Shown here one piece after another: positions 17,165 through 24,747 of a DNA stretch of 64,000 nt (position 1 is the first letter of the stretch; every line of letters starts with the position of its first letter). Source of the stretch: JADHLJ01 sp038118725 (lineage in GTDB: Bacteria > Pseudomonadota > Alphaproteobacteria > Thalassobaculales > Thalassobaculaceae). The notes under the pieces are model-generated. The model was given only the letters and a program-made list of their open reading frames with translations. It was not told the origin of the DNA and did not search any database. The translations under genes and the position numbers were made by a program. Where the stretch lies: NCBI GenBank assembly GCA_038118725.1, contig JAYOIK010000005.1, forward strand, positions 33,918 through 97,917, in the 5' to 3' direction.

Positions 17165-17947
17165 AAGGTCCGCTATATCAACGCCGAATGGCGCGACAAT
17201 CCCGAGAGCCCGCGCATCGGCTCCAAGGAATCCCGGCGCGCCAACACCGCCTATCAGCCGGTGGACATTCACGACGCCCGACCCCGGATCGCGGCGGGAG
17301 AGATCGGCCTCGACAAGACCGGCTTCACGCTCTCGACCAACAAGACGGCTTGTACCGATTTTCGCGACGACGAGGTGATCAAGCGCGACTACCTGCCCGA
17401 GATGCGCGATCTGGTGTGCCGGCTTACCGGCGCCAAGGCCGCCTATCACTACAGCCATCTGGTGCGCACCGAGACGCCTGTCGATTTCAACGACGGCTAC
17501 GCGCGGTTCGTGCATTGCGACTACAATGTCCGGCGCATCGAGGAGATGTCCGAGACGGTGCTCCGCAACCACGGCGTCGAGCCGGAGAAAGGCTGGAAAT
17601 ACGCCTGGTTCAACACCTGGCAGCCTTTCGACAACCCCGCAATCAACAACCCGCTCGCTTTCATCGACGCCGGCTCGCTACCCCGCGAGGACGTGATCGA
17701 CTACTATTACACGGGCCGCAATCGCGACAGCCTCGTCGCCGCGCCGGTCTACAGCCCGGCTCATCGCTGGTGCTATTTCCCGGAGATGAGCACCGAGGAA
17801 GTGATCGTGCTCAAGCAGATGGACCAGCGCCCTGACCGGGTCGTCTATTGCCCGCATACCTCCTTCGACAATCCCCTGGTCGGCGGCGACGCCCCGCCCC
17901 GCCGGAGCATCGAGACCCGTATCGTCGCGGTATTCGAGGAAGACTAG
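17123..17947 (+). CDS. CmcJ/NvfI family oxidoreductase-like protein
   Basis: 274 residues from ATG 17123 just after the gap; the same ATG also occurs before it at 16968 because of the duplicated contig end. The sequence fits the CmcJ/AsaB family related to 2-oxoglutarate/Fe(II) enzymes and to a cephamycin 7-alpha-methoxylation protein: WFNTWQPFDNPAINNPLAFID, the HRWCYFPEMSTEEVIVLKQMD block, and a late HTSFDNP with PPRRSIETRIVAVFEE. Residues 2-14 contain a tandem ATVPA pair. It is followed 43 bases later by an SDR gene. Substrate unknown. Confidence 0.75.
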   Translation: MPAIATVPAATVPAKVRYINAEWRDNPESPRIGSKESRRANTAYQPVDIHDARPRIAAGEIGLDKTGFTLSTNKTACTDFRDDEVIKRDYLPEMRDLVCRLTGAKAAYHYSHLVRTETPVDFNDGYARFVHCDYNVRRIEEMSETVLRNHGVEPEKGWKYAWFNTWQPFDNPAINNPLAFIDAGSLPREDVIDYYYTGRNRDSLVAAPVYSPAHRWCYFPEMSTEEVIVLKQMDQRPDRVVYCPHTSFDNPLVGGDAPPRRSIETRIVAVFEED

Positions 17948-17990
17948 GGACCGCGCGCTCCACTCCTTCAGCGAGAAAAGGCTGCTTGTC

Positions 17991-18716
17991 ATGAGCAAGG
18001 GCGTGGTTCTGGTCATCGGCGCGGGAGACGCCACGGGCGGCGCGATCGCGAAACGCTTCGCGCGCGAGGGCTATGAGGCAGTGATGACGCGTCGGACCGC
18101 CGAGAAACTCGAATCCCTGGCCGAGGAGATTCGCGCGGCGGGCGGCGTCGCGCATCCCTTCGGCGTCGACGCCCGGCGCGAGGAGGCGATGGTTCCCTTC
18201 ATCGAGAAGGTGGAAAACGAGATCAGACCGATCGAGGTCGCGGTCTACAATATCGGCGGCAATGTGCGCTTCGGCATCGCCGACACCACGGCGTGGGTGT
18301 TCTTCAAGGTCTGGGAGATGTGCTGCTTCGGTGGGTTCCTGACCGGGCGCGAGGTCTCCAACCACATGCGCAAGCGCGGGCGCGGCACGATCCTGTTCAC
18401 CGGCGCCACCGCTAGCCTGCGCGGCGGCGCCGGTTATTCCGCCTTCGCGGCCGGAAAGCACGGGTTGCGCGCCCTGGCCCAATCCATGGCCCGCGAGCTT
18501 GGCCCGGAGGGCATTCATGTCGGTCATGTCGTCATCGACGGGGCCATCGACACCGCCTGGATCAAGGAACAGTTCCCGGATCGCTACGCGCTGAAGGAGA
18601 AGGACGGCATCCTCGACCCTGACGCGATCGCCGAGGTCTATTGGTCGTTCCATTGCCAACCGCGCAATGCCTGGAGTTTCGAGACCGATATCCGGCCCTG
18701 GACGGAGACGTGGTGA
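17991..18716 (+). CDS. Short-chain dehydrogenase-like protein without the catalytic Tyr
   Basis: 241 residues. The nucleotide loop is VIGAGDATGGAIAKRFA and the YNIGGN segment replaces NNAG. In the active-site helix the Lys of the YxxxK motif is present (GYSAFAAGKHGLRA), but the residue four before it is Phe, not Tyr. The C-terminal half, ARELGPEGIHVGHVVIDGAIDT, matches a bacterial subgroup of SDRs with the same feature. It may be a binding protein or an enzyme using another acid. Likely cotranscribed with the CmcJ-like gene. Confidence 0.75.
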   Translation: MSKGVVLVIGAGDATGGAIAKRFAREGYEAVMTRRTAEKLESLAEEIRAAGGVAHPFGVDARREEAMVPFIEKVENEIRPIEVAVYNIGGNVRFGIADTTAWVFFKVWEMCCFGGFLTGREVSNHMRKRGRGTILFTGATASLRGGAGYSAFAAGKHGLRALAQSMARELGPEGIHVGHVVIDGAIDTAWIKEQFPDRYALKEKDGILDPDAIAEVYWSFHCQPRNAWSFETDIRPWTETW

Positions 18717-18777
18717 CGGCGTGTCTCCGGCGGGCGAATATCCCGGCGATTTTCGAGCGACTATCATTCGCTTGCCC

Positions 18778-18880
18778 CGTCGTCCTGGCGCGAGGCGGGA
18801 CCTCGCGATGCCGGTCGAGCCGACGATTGATCACGCCGATGGCCCCGACCCGGAGGCCCCGCCTTTCGCCAGGGCGACGG
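18778..18880. repeat. Inverted-pair intergenic hairpin repeat, copy 4
   Basis: Opens CGTCGTCCTGGCGCGAGGCG and closes inverted, GCCTTTCGCCAGGGCGACGG, as in copy 1. It fills the spacer between the SDR and cobQ, so any cobQ promoter must lie in or beside it. No cobalamin riboswitch box was seen here. Confidence 0.65.
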
Positions 18881-18915
18881 TATAAGGGCAACGGCGGTAG
18901 AGCCTCGGTTACCCC

Positions 18916-20391
18916 ATGACCGCGCGCACCCTCATGCTGCAAGGCACCGGCTCGGATGTGGGGAAATCCCTTCTGGTGGCCGGGTTGTGCCGGATCGCGG
19001 CGCGCCGAGGAATGGCGGTGCGGCCTTTCAAGCCACAGAACATGTCGAACAATGCCGCGGTCACCGTCGACGGTGGGGAAATCGGCCGCGCCCAGGCCCT
19101 GCAAGCCCGCGCCGCCGTGGTCGAGGCGACGGTCCACATGAACCCCGTCCTTCTGAAGCCTGAATCCGAGACCGGTGCCCAGATCATCGTTCAAGGGCGC
19201 ATGCGGGGTCACGCCAAGGCGGGGGCCTATCAGGCGATGAAAGCCGAGCTTCTGGGCGCGGTGCTGGACAGCCACGCGCGTCTGGCGGCGCAAGCCGATC
19301 TGGTGATCGTCGAAGGCGCCGGCAGCCCCGCCGAAGTCAATCTGAGGGCCGGTGACATCGCCAATATGGGTTTCGCCGAGGCCGCCGACGTCCCAGTCGT
19401 TCTGGTCGGCGACATCGACCGGGGCGGGGTGATCGCGAGCCTGGTCGGCACCAAGGCGGTGATGAGCGACGATGACGCAAGCCGAGTCGCGGGCTTTATC
19501 GTGAACAAATTTCGCGGCGACTTGTCGCTGTTCGACGGCGGCGTCCGCGAGATCGAGCGCCGAACCGGCTGGCCGTGCCTCGGAGTCGCACCCTGGTTCG
19601 CCGAGGCCAACAGACTACCCGCGGAGGACGCGGTCGGCTTGCGCCAAATGGGCACGAAAGCCAGGGACGGCATCAAGATCGCGGTGCCGATGCTCGCGCG
19701 GATCGCCAATTTCGATGATCTCGACCCGCTGCGCCTGGAGCCCGCGGTTTCGGTTCTGATGATCGAGCCGGGCCAAGCGATCCCCGGAGACGTGGATCTC
19801 GTGTTGCTGCCGGGAAGCAAGTCGACGATCGGGGATCTCGCGTTCCTGCGCGCGCAAGGCTGGGATGTCGATATCCACGCCCATGTCCGGCGCGGGGGCC
19901 GGGTTCTCGGCCTGTGCGGCGGCTATCAGATGCTGGGCCGCCGGATCACCGATCCCGAGGGGGTCGAGGGCCCGCCCGGCGAGGTGGAGGGGTTGAGGCT
20001 GCTGAACGTGGAGACCATCCTCGGCGGAACCAAGACCCTGACACGGGTGGCTGGCCGCGATCTGGTTCATGACGCGGCCATCGAGGGATACGAGATCCAT
20101 ATCGGACGCACCGAGGGTCCCGACCGCGCCCGTCCGCTAGTTGAAATCAGCGCCGACGGCGAGGCGGCCAAGCCGGACGGCGCGTGTTCCGCCGACGGGC
20201 TCGTCACGGGCTGCTATGTCCACGGCCTTTTCGCCGCCGACGGCTATCGCCGCGCGGTGCTGAGGGCGCTGGGCGGCCATGGCGAGGAAGGCTTGCGTTT
20301 CAACGACGCGATCGAGGACGTGCTGGACCGATTGGCCGAGCATCTGGAAACACATCTCGATATCGACCGTCTGTTCGCGCTTGCGCGTTGA
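18916..20391 (+). CDS. cobQ: Cobyric acid synthase
   Basis: 491 residues. Amidates four side chains of adenosyl-cobyrinic acid a,c-diamide with glutamine and ATP in cobalamin synthesis. The N-terminal ATP-binding domain opens LMLQGTGSDVGKSLLVAGLCRI and contains the conserved PFKPQNMSNNA. The C-terminal triad-type glutaminase has its nucleophile at C334 (GLCGGYQMLG) and a late His in CYVHGLF. Length and order are normal. No other cob genes occur in the window. Confidence 0.95.
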   Translation: MTARTLMLQGTGSDVGKSLLVAGLCRIAARRGMAVRPFKPQNMSNNAAVTVDGGEIGRAQALQARAAVVEATVHMNPVLLKPESETGAQIIVQGRMRGHAKAGAYQAMKAELLGAVLDSHARLAAQADLVIVEGAGSPAEVNLRAGDIANMGFAEAADVPVVLVGDIDRGGVIASLVGTKAVMSDDDASRVAGFIVNKFRGDLSLFDGGVREIERRTGWPCLGVAPWFAEANRLPAEDAVGLRQMGTKARDGIKIAVPMLARIANFDDLDPLRLEPAVSVLMIEPGQAIPGDVDLVLLPGSKSTIGDLAFLRAQGWDVDIHAHVRRGGRVLGLCGGYQMLGRRITDPEGVEGPPGEVEGLRLLNVETILGGTKTLTRVAGRDLVHDAAIEGYEIHIGRTEGPDRARPLVEISADGEAAKPDGACSADGLVTGCYVHGLFAADGYRRAVLRALGGHGEEGLRFNDAIEDVLDRLAEHLETHLDIDRLFALAR

Positions 20392-20445
20392 GGACGGGTC
20401 TGTATGGTGGCGGGCCTACGACAGGATCGGTCCCAGGAGAGGTTC

Positions 20446-20973
20446 ATGCGTCGTCTTCTAACACTGTTCGGAGCCTTGCTTTTTCTCATGACAGCAAACA
20501 ACGCCGAGGCTCAGGACCTCGAAAATCAGCTCTACCTTGATCTCAAGGACGGTCGGGTGGTCATCGACCTACGCCCCGACGTCGCGCCCCAGCATGTCGA
20601 GCGCATCAAGGAACTGACCCGCCAGGGGTTCTATGACGGGATCGTGTTTCACAGGGTGATCGAGGGTTTCATGGCCCAGACCGGCGATCCGACCGGCACC
20701 GGCATGGGCGGCTCCGGCGAAAAGCTGAGGGCTGAGTTCTCCAGCGCCCCCTTCGTGCGCGGCACGGTGGGCATGGCGCGCTCGCAGGACCCGAACAGCG
20801 GCGACAGCCAGTTCTTCATCTGCTTCGGCGACGCTCAGTTTCTGAACGGCCAATACACGGTCTGGGGCGTGGTGAGCGAGGGCATGGAATTCGTCGACAA
20901 CATCACCCGCGGCGAGCCGCCGGCGAATCCGGATCAAATCGTCAGAATGCAGGTCGCCGCCGACGCCCAATAG
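20446..20973 (+). CDS. Periplasmic cyclophilin-type peptidyl-prolyl isomerase
   Basis: 175 residues from ATG 20446, after AGGAGAGG. The start is supported by a signal peptide (MRRLLTLFGALLFLMTANNAEA, cleavage before QD). The cyclophilin core follows: FHRVIEGFMAQTGDP with the catalytic Arg, GGSGEKLRAEF, and GTVGMARSQDPNSGDSQFFICF. It probably assists folding of exported proteins. Confidence 0.93.
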   Translation: MRRLLTLFGALLFLMTANNAEAQDLENQLYLDLKDGRVVIDLRPDVAPQHVERIKELTRQGFYDGIVFHRVIEGFMAQTGDPTGTGMGGSGEKLRAEFSSAPFVRGTVGMARSQDPNSGDSQFFICFGDAQFLNGQYTVWGVVSEGMEFVDNITRGEPPANPDQIVRMQVAADAQ

Positions 20974-21011
20974 CGGCGTATCGCCGGTCACGGGAATCCG
21001 CCCCACCAAGA

Positions 21012-21134
21012 CACCGGCGCCCTGACGAAGGTCAGGGCTCTCGCCGCCTCGGTTTGACGGCCAAGGTCGGTCGTGCTCGTAACCAGCGGTGGCGCCTTCG
21101 TCGTCCTCGGCACAAGCCTTCACCGGGGCGACGG
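21012..21134. repeat. Inverted-pair intergenic hairpin repeat, copy 5
   Basis: Starts with a perfect hairpin GCCCTGAC-GAAG-GTCAGGGC (21019-21038) and ends with an imperfect inverted relative whose boundary is GGGGCGACGGG. It lies in the 256-base spacer between the cyclophilin gene and the convergent aldolase gene. Confidence 0.65.
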
Positions 21135-21229
21135 GAAAGAGCCTTCAAGGCGTCCCAGGATGTTCCCAGGCCGCAATAAGCGCAAGCTGTGACGACGAAT
21201 GCGCGGGAGCGTCGAAATCCCGACGAACC

Positions 21230-22012
21230 CTAATCCGCGTAATCTGGCTCCTTACGGTCGAGGATCCGCTTGAGGGCGTCGAAATGCCATTCGGCGTTGG
21301 CCCGCCCGCCATAGCGCATGGCCGACCCGCGATAGGTATTGTAGGTCTTCTCGATAACCGGCTCCGACAGCTTGCGCAGGGGCCGACCCGTCCACATGGC
21401 ATAAAGCTGCACCTGGGCCACACGCTCCAGGTAATAGAGCCGGTCATAGGCCTCGGCGATGGTGTTGCCGAGAGTAAGCGCCCCGTGATTGGCCATCAGC
21501 ATGACGGTGTTGTCGCCGCAAGCCTTGGCCAACCGCGCGCCCTCCGCCGGGTCGAGGCCCGGGCCGTCATAGGACTCATCGTAGCCGGTCTTCATCATGG
21601 TACCGAGCTCGGTCTGACCGATCGGCTGGATTTGCTGGTCTTCCAGGCGGGTCAGCGCGCTGGCATAGGGCATATGGGTGTGGAAGACCGCCGCGGCGTG
21701 TTCCATGGTTTTGTGCATCGGCGCGTGGATGCAATAGGCCGACCGCTCGACGATACCCTCGCCCCGCTTCACCTCGCCGTCATAGCCGACCTCCATGAAG
21801 CAGCTCGCCGTCACCTCGGACCAATGGGTGCCGAAGGGGATCTGATAGTAACGGTCGTCATATCCCGGAACCCGATAGGTCAGATGGTTGAAGATCCCCT
21901 CGTGCAGGTCATGCATGACGGCGCAACGATGCGCGGCGGCGAGGTCGATCCGGGCCTGCCATTGCTCGTCGGTATGGCCTTGGGCCTGGGCTTTTGAAGA
22001 GACGAAGTTCAT
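21230..22012 (-). CDS. Class II aldolase/adducin family protein
   Basis: 260 residues. Metal ligands are seen as HTH in AAVFHTHMPYASAL near residue 112 and a later His in MLMANHGALTLGNTIAEAY. The central acidic residue of classical aldolases is less clear, as in many proteins annotated only at family level. GGGAG precedes ATG 22012. It is the last gene of a minus-strand cluster, 114 bases after the LLM enzyme. A second, distinct class II aldolase occupies the left end of the window. Confidence 0.85.
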   Translation of the reverse strand: MNFVSSKAQAQGHTDEQWQARIDLAAAHRCAVMHDLHEGIFNHLTYRVPGYDDRYYQIPFGTHWSEVTASCFMEVGYDGEVKRGEGIVERSAYCIHAPMHKTMEHAAAVFHTHMPYASALTRLEDQQIQPIGQTELGTMMKTGYDESYDGPGLDPAEGARLAKACGDNTVMLMANHGALTLGNTIAEAYDRLYYLERVAQVQLYAMWTGRPLRKLSEPVIEKTYNTYRGSAMRYGGRANAEWHFDALKRILDRKEPDYAD

Positions 22013-22126
22013 CGGACGCTCCCTGCTTGAAGGTAAAAGGGATTGAGTTTGGCCGGCAGTTTCCTCCCGCCCGGCCTTTCGGTCAATCGCCCGGCTCCAA
22101 TAAGCAGCCGGCGGATGGCGCGTGAC

Positions 22127-23128
22127 CTACAGGCCCGCCGCCTTGGCGATCTCGGAATAGCTGTCGCGGCGCGCCTGCTCGCTATGCGCCCAGGTGACAA
22201 TGGCGACCTCGTCCACGCCGACCCGTTCGGCGAGCTCCCGGGTGCGCGTCATGACCTCCTCGCCGGTGCCGACGAAGGAGGACTTGCGCAATTCGGCGAT
22301 CCGCGCCTCCTCGCGCTCGTTGTAGGAATGCGCGAGCGCCTCTTCCGGGCTTTCGAAGGTCAGATGCATGCCGCGATCACGATAGAGTTGCCACCGGGCC
22401 CGCGAAGTATAGTGGTACTGAGCCTCCTCGTGGGTCTCGGCGGCCAGCGCCCAGACACAGATCCCGGAGCGTGGCTCGGGATGCCGGGCGCTCGGCTTGT
22501 AGTTCTCGCGATACAGCTTGAGGGCCTGCTCCCCCATGGCGCCGTCCGAGAAGAACCAGGCGAAGGAATACGGCATGCCGAAATAGGCGGCGACCTGGGC
22601 GCCGTAGGCCGAGCTGCCGAGGATCCACAATTCCGGCGCTGTTTCACCCTGGGGCTGAGCCTTGAGGCGAGCGAAGGTATGGCCCTCTTGAAGCGGCTCC
22701 CCATGAACCCAGGCATCGAGATCCATCACGTCGTTCGGGAACTGGTTGGGTCTATCGGCAGCCTGGGGATTGAGCGCGTAGGCGGTCAACCCGTCCGAGC
22801 CCGGCGCCCGCCCGAGCCCCAGATCGATCCGTCCAGGGGCCAGGGCGTCCAGGACGCGAAACTGCTCGGCCACCTTGAAGGGCGAATAATGCGGCAACAT
22901 GACCCCGGCGCTCCCGATCCGGATGCGCTCAGTGGTCGCGGCGATCGCGGCGATAACGATCTCCGGCGCGGTGCCGACAATGGCCGGGTGGTTGTGGTGC
23001 TCGGAAACCCAGAACCGATGGAAACCGAGATCCTCGCAATGCTTGGCGAGCGCGACCGTCTCGCGGATCGCCGCGCCTTGCGGACGCCCCGCGACGGCGA
23101 TGGATTGGTCTAGTACGGACAGACGCAA
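22127..23128 (-). CDS. LLM-class (luciferase-like) flavin-dependent oxidoreductase
   Basis: 333 residues from TTG 23128, preceded by GGAG at seven bases. The (alpha/beta)8 luciferase fold is recognised from FHRFWVSEHHNHPAIVGTAPEIVIAAIAATTERIRIGSAGVMLPHYSPFKVAEQFRVLDALAPGRIDLGLGR, quoted here only as the block from about residues 36 to 107 with its key SEHH and PGR motifs. It belongs to the group close to bacterial luciferase alpha and YhbW. It likely uses reduced flavin and oxygen; substrate unknown. Cotranscribed with the GFA gene 13 bases upstream. Confidence 0.88.
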   Translation of the reverse strand: MRLSVLDQSIAVAGRPQGAAIRETVALAKHCEDLGFHRFWVSEHHNHPAIVGTAPEIVIAAIAATTERIRIGSAGVMLPHYSPFKVAEQFRVLDALAPGRIDLGLGRAPGSDGLTAYALNPQAADRPNQFPNDVMDLDAWVHGEPLQEGHTFARLKAQPQGETAPELWILGSSAYGAQVAAYFGMPYSFAWFFSDGAMGEQALKLYRENYKPSARHPEPRSGICVWALAAETHEEAQYHYTSRARWQLYRDRGMHLTFESPEEALAHSYNEREEARIAELRKSSFVGTGEEVMTRTRELAERVGVDEVAIVTWAHSEQARRDSYSEIAKAAGL

Positions 23129-23141
23129 GGGAGTACTCCGG

Positions 23142-23570
23142 TCAGGTTATCGTGGACGGCGGAACCCCGGCCTCGTGTTTTTCGGTCGCGCGCGACGTGT
23201 CTTGCCAGCCCACGGCGCTGCGGGTCCAGATCTGTGTACTCGCCTCGATCGCCTTGGGGTCATCCAGTGAACCGGCCTTCAAGGACATATGCGTCGGCCG
23301 CGCGGTCGAGCAAACATAGATCGGCGAGCCACAGGTTTCGCAGAACGCCTCGGTCACCGTGTTGCCGCTGTCGGTCGGGCGATCCCAGGTCCTGGGCGCC
23401 GCGCCCTCGAACGTCACGGCGTCGCGGGAGACCAGAAGACCGGTGTGGAAAGCACTCCCCGTCGCCTTGTTACAGTCGGTGCAGTGACAGTGATAGATCC
23501 GAAGCGGCTCCTCGGCGCATTCATATCGAATGGCGCCGCACGCGCAGCCGCCGGCAAAAGGGATTTTCAT
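23142..23570 (-). CDS. GFA family zinc-binding protein
   Basis: 142 residues. GFA-type (glutathione-dependent formaldehyde-activating) fold with its full set of zinc cysteines: CxC at residues 9-11, CHCTDC at 28-33, and CETCGSP near 77-80. Family members bind glutathione or similar thiols, but most are not proven enzymes. GGGAG precedes the start. It lies 6 bases after the CoA transferase and near a gamma-glutamyltransferase, which suggests thiol chemistry in this operon. Confidence 0.9.
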   Translation of the reverse strand: MKIPFAGGCACGAIRYECAEEPLRIYHCHCTDCNKATGSAFHTGLLVSRDAVTFEGAAPRTWDRPTDSGNTVTEAFCETCGSPIYVCSTARPTHMSLKAGSLDDPKAIEASTQIWTRSAVGWQDTSRATEKHEAGVPPSTIT

Positions 23571-23576
23571 GATCTT

Positions 23577-24746
23577 TTACTCCCGTTGTTCCAACACGCC
23601 GCCGAGAATTTCCCCGTTGTGCTCGCCCACCGACGCCACCCAGGCGCGCGCGCCGACATCGGCGGCGGTGAACAGCATCGGCGTGTTTGCAACACGATAG
23701 ACCGCGCCGTCGTCGGTCACGTCGACCGCCGCGCCGCGCTCGTCGACATGCGGGCGGTCCATGGATTGCGCCAGGGTCAGATATCGCGCACAGGGACAGC
23801 CGGCCTGGTTGATCCGCCGTTCCGCTTCCTCCGCGGTAATCCCGGCGATTTCCGCCTCGATCACGGTCAGCAGCGTGTCCCAATTCTCGATCCGCGTCCG
23901 CGCCTCGGCGAAGCGGGAGTCGGTGATCAGGTCCTCGCGCTCGATGCTCCGGCACAAGGCGGCGAAGTTCAGCTGGCTGACCGGGGCCACCATGAGAAAC
24001 CCGTCGGATGCCCGGATCGGCGCGAAGATCGGCGCCTTGGCGGGGTTCTCCACCTGGGCGGCCTGATATTCATGGGCCATCATGTTGTGGATCGCATCGA
24101 TCATCGCGACGTCGATGCGCTGTCCCCTCCCTGTTCGGTCGCGTCCAAACAGGGCCGCGTTGATCGCCGCGCAGGCATGCACGCCGCCCATGAAATCGGG
24201 CGCGTTGCTACGATGGCGGAGCGGACGGTCGAGCGTCGTCTCATAGTCCATCATCATCATGTCGAAGCCGCTGGAAGCGTTGATGATGGTGGCGAAAGCC
24301 GGCTTGCGTGCGTCCGTGCCGGTTTGCCCGTACCCGGAGATCGAGCAGTAGATCAGATCCGGCTTGATCGCGCGCAGGCTCTCATAGTCAAGGCCCAGAC
24401 GAGCCATTACGCCGGGGCGGTAGTTTTCCAGAACCACGTCGACGCCGGGTAGCAAGCGATGGATCGCGGCGATCGCCTCGGGTGCCTTCAGGTCAAGCTC
24501 GATGCTTTTCTTGCCGCAGTTGAGATGTCCGAAATAGGCACTCTTCTCGCCTTGGAAAGGCGGGGCGTTGCGCATCACCTCGCCGCCGGGCGGTTCCACC
24601 TTGATCACCTCGGCGCCCATGTCGGCCATCAGGCGCGAGCAGTAGGGCCCGGCCACGTACATGGTGAAATCCAGCACCCGCACCCCAGAGAGTGGCCCCG
24701 GCGCCGAGGCTTCTTCCACCGCGGATTCCCGCGTCGTCTCGGCCAT
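23577..24746 (-). CDS. CaiB/BaiF (family III) CoA transferase
   Basis: 389 residues. The opening GPLSGVRVLDFTMYVAGPYCSRLMADMGAEVIKVEPPGG is diagnostic (described here by its LDF, AGP and KVE motifs), as are NYRPGVMARLGLDYE and YCSISGYGQTG. The catalytic Asp is retained in APDFMGG. GRGQRIDVAM follows. The enzyme moves CoA between carboxylic acids through a covalent aspartyl-CoA intermediate. The start lies one base after the gamma-glutamyltransferase stop, indicating one message. Substrate unknown. Confidence 0.92.
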   Translation of the reverse strand: MAETTRESAVEEASAPGPLSGVRVLDFTMYVAGPYCSRLMADMGAEVIKVEPPGGEVMRNAPPFQGEKSAYFGHLNCGKKSIELDLKAPEAIAAIHRLLPGVDVVLENYRPGVMARLGLDYESLRAIKPDLIYCSISGYGQTGTDARKPAFATIINASSGFDMMMMDYETTLDRPLRHRSNAPDFMGGVHACAAINAALFGRDRTGRGQRIDVAMIDAIHNMMAHEYQAAQVENPAKAPIFAPIRASDGFLMVAPVSQLNFAALCRSIEREDLITDSRFAEARTRIENWDTLLTVIEAEIAGITAEEAERRINQAGCPCARYLTLAQSMDRPHVDERGAAVDVTDDGAVYRVANTPMLFTAADVGARAWVASVGEHNGEILGGVLEQRE

Positions 24747-24747
24747 C

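Noticed and set aside
18717..18915. A cobalamin riboswitch before cobQ
   Set aside because: The spacer is occupied by the inverted hairpin repeat and no B12 box was recognisable.
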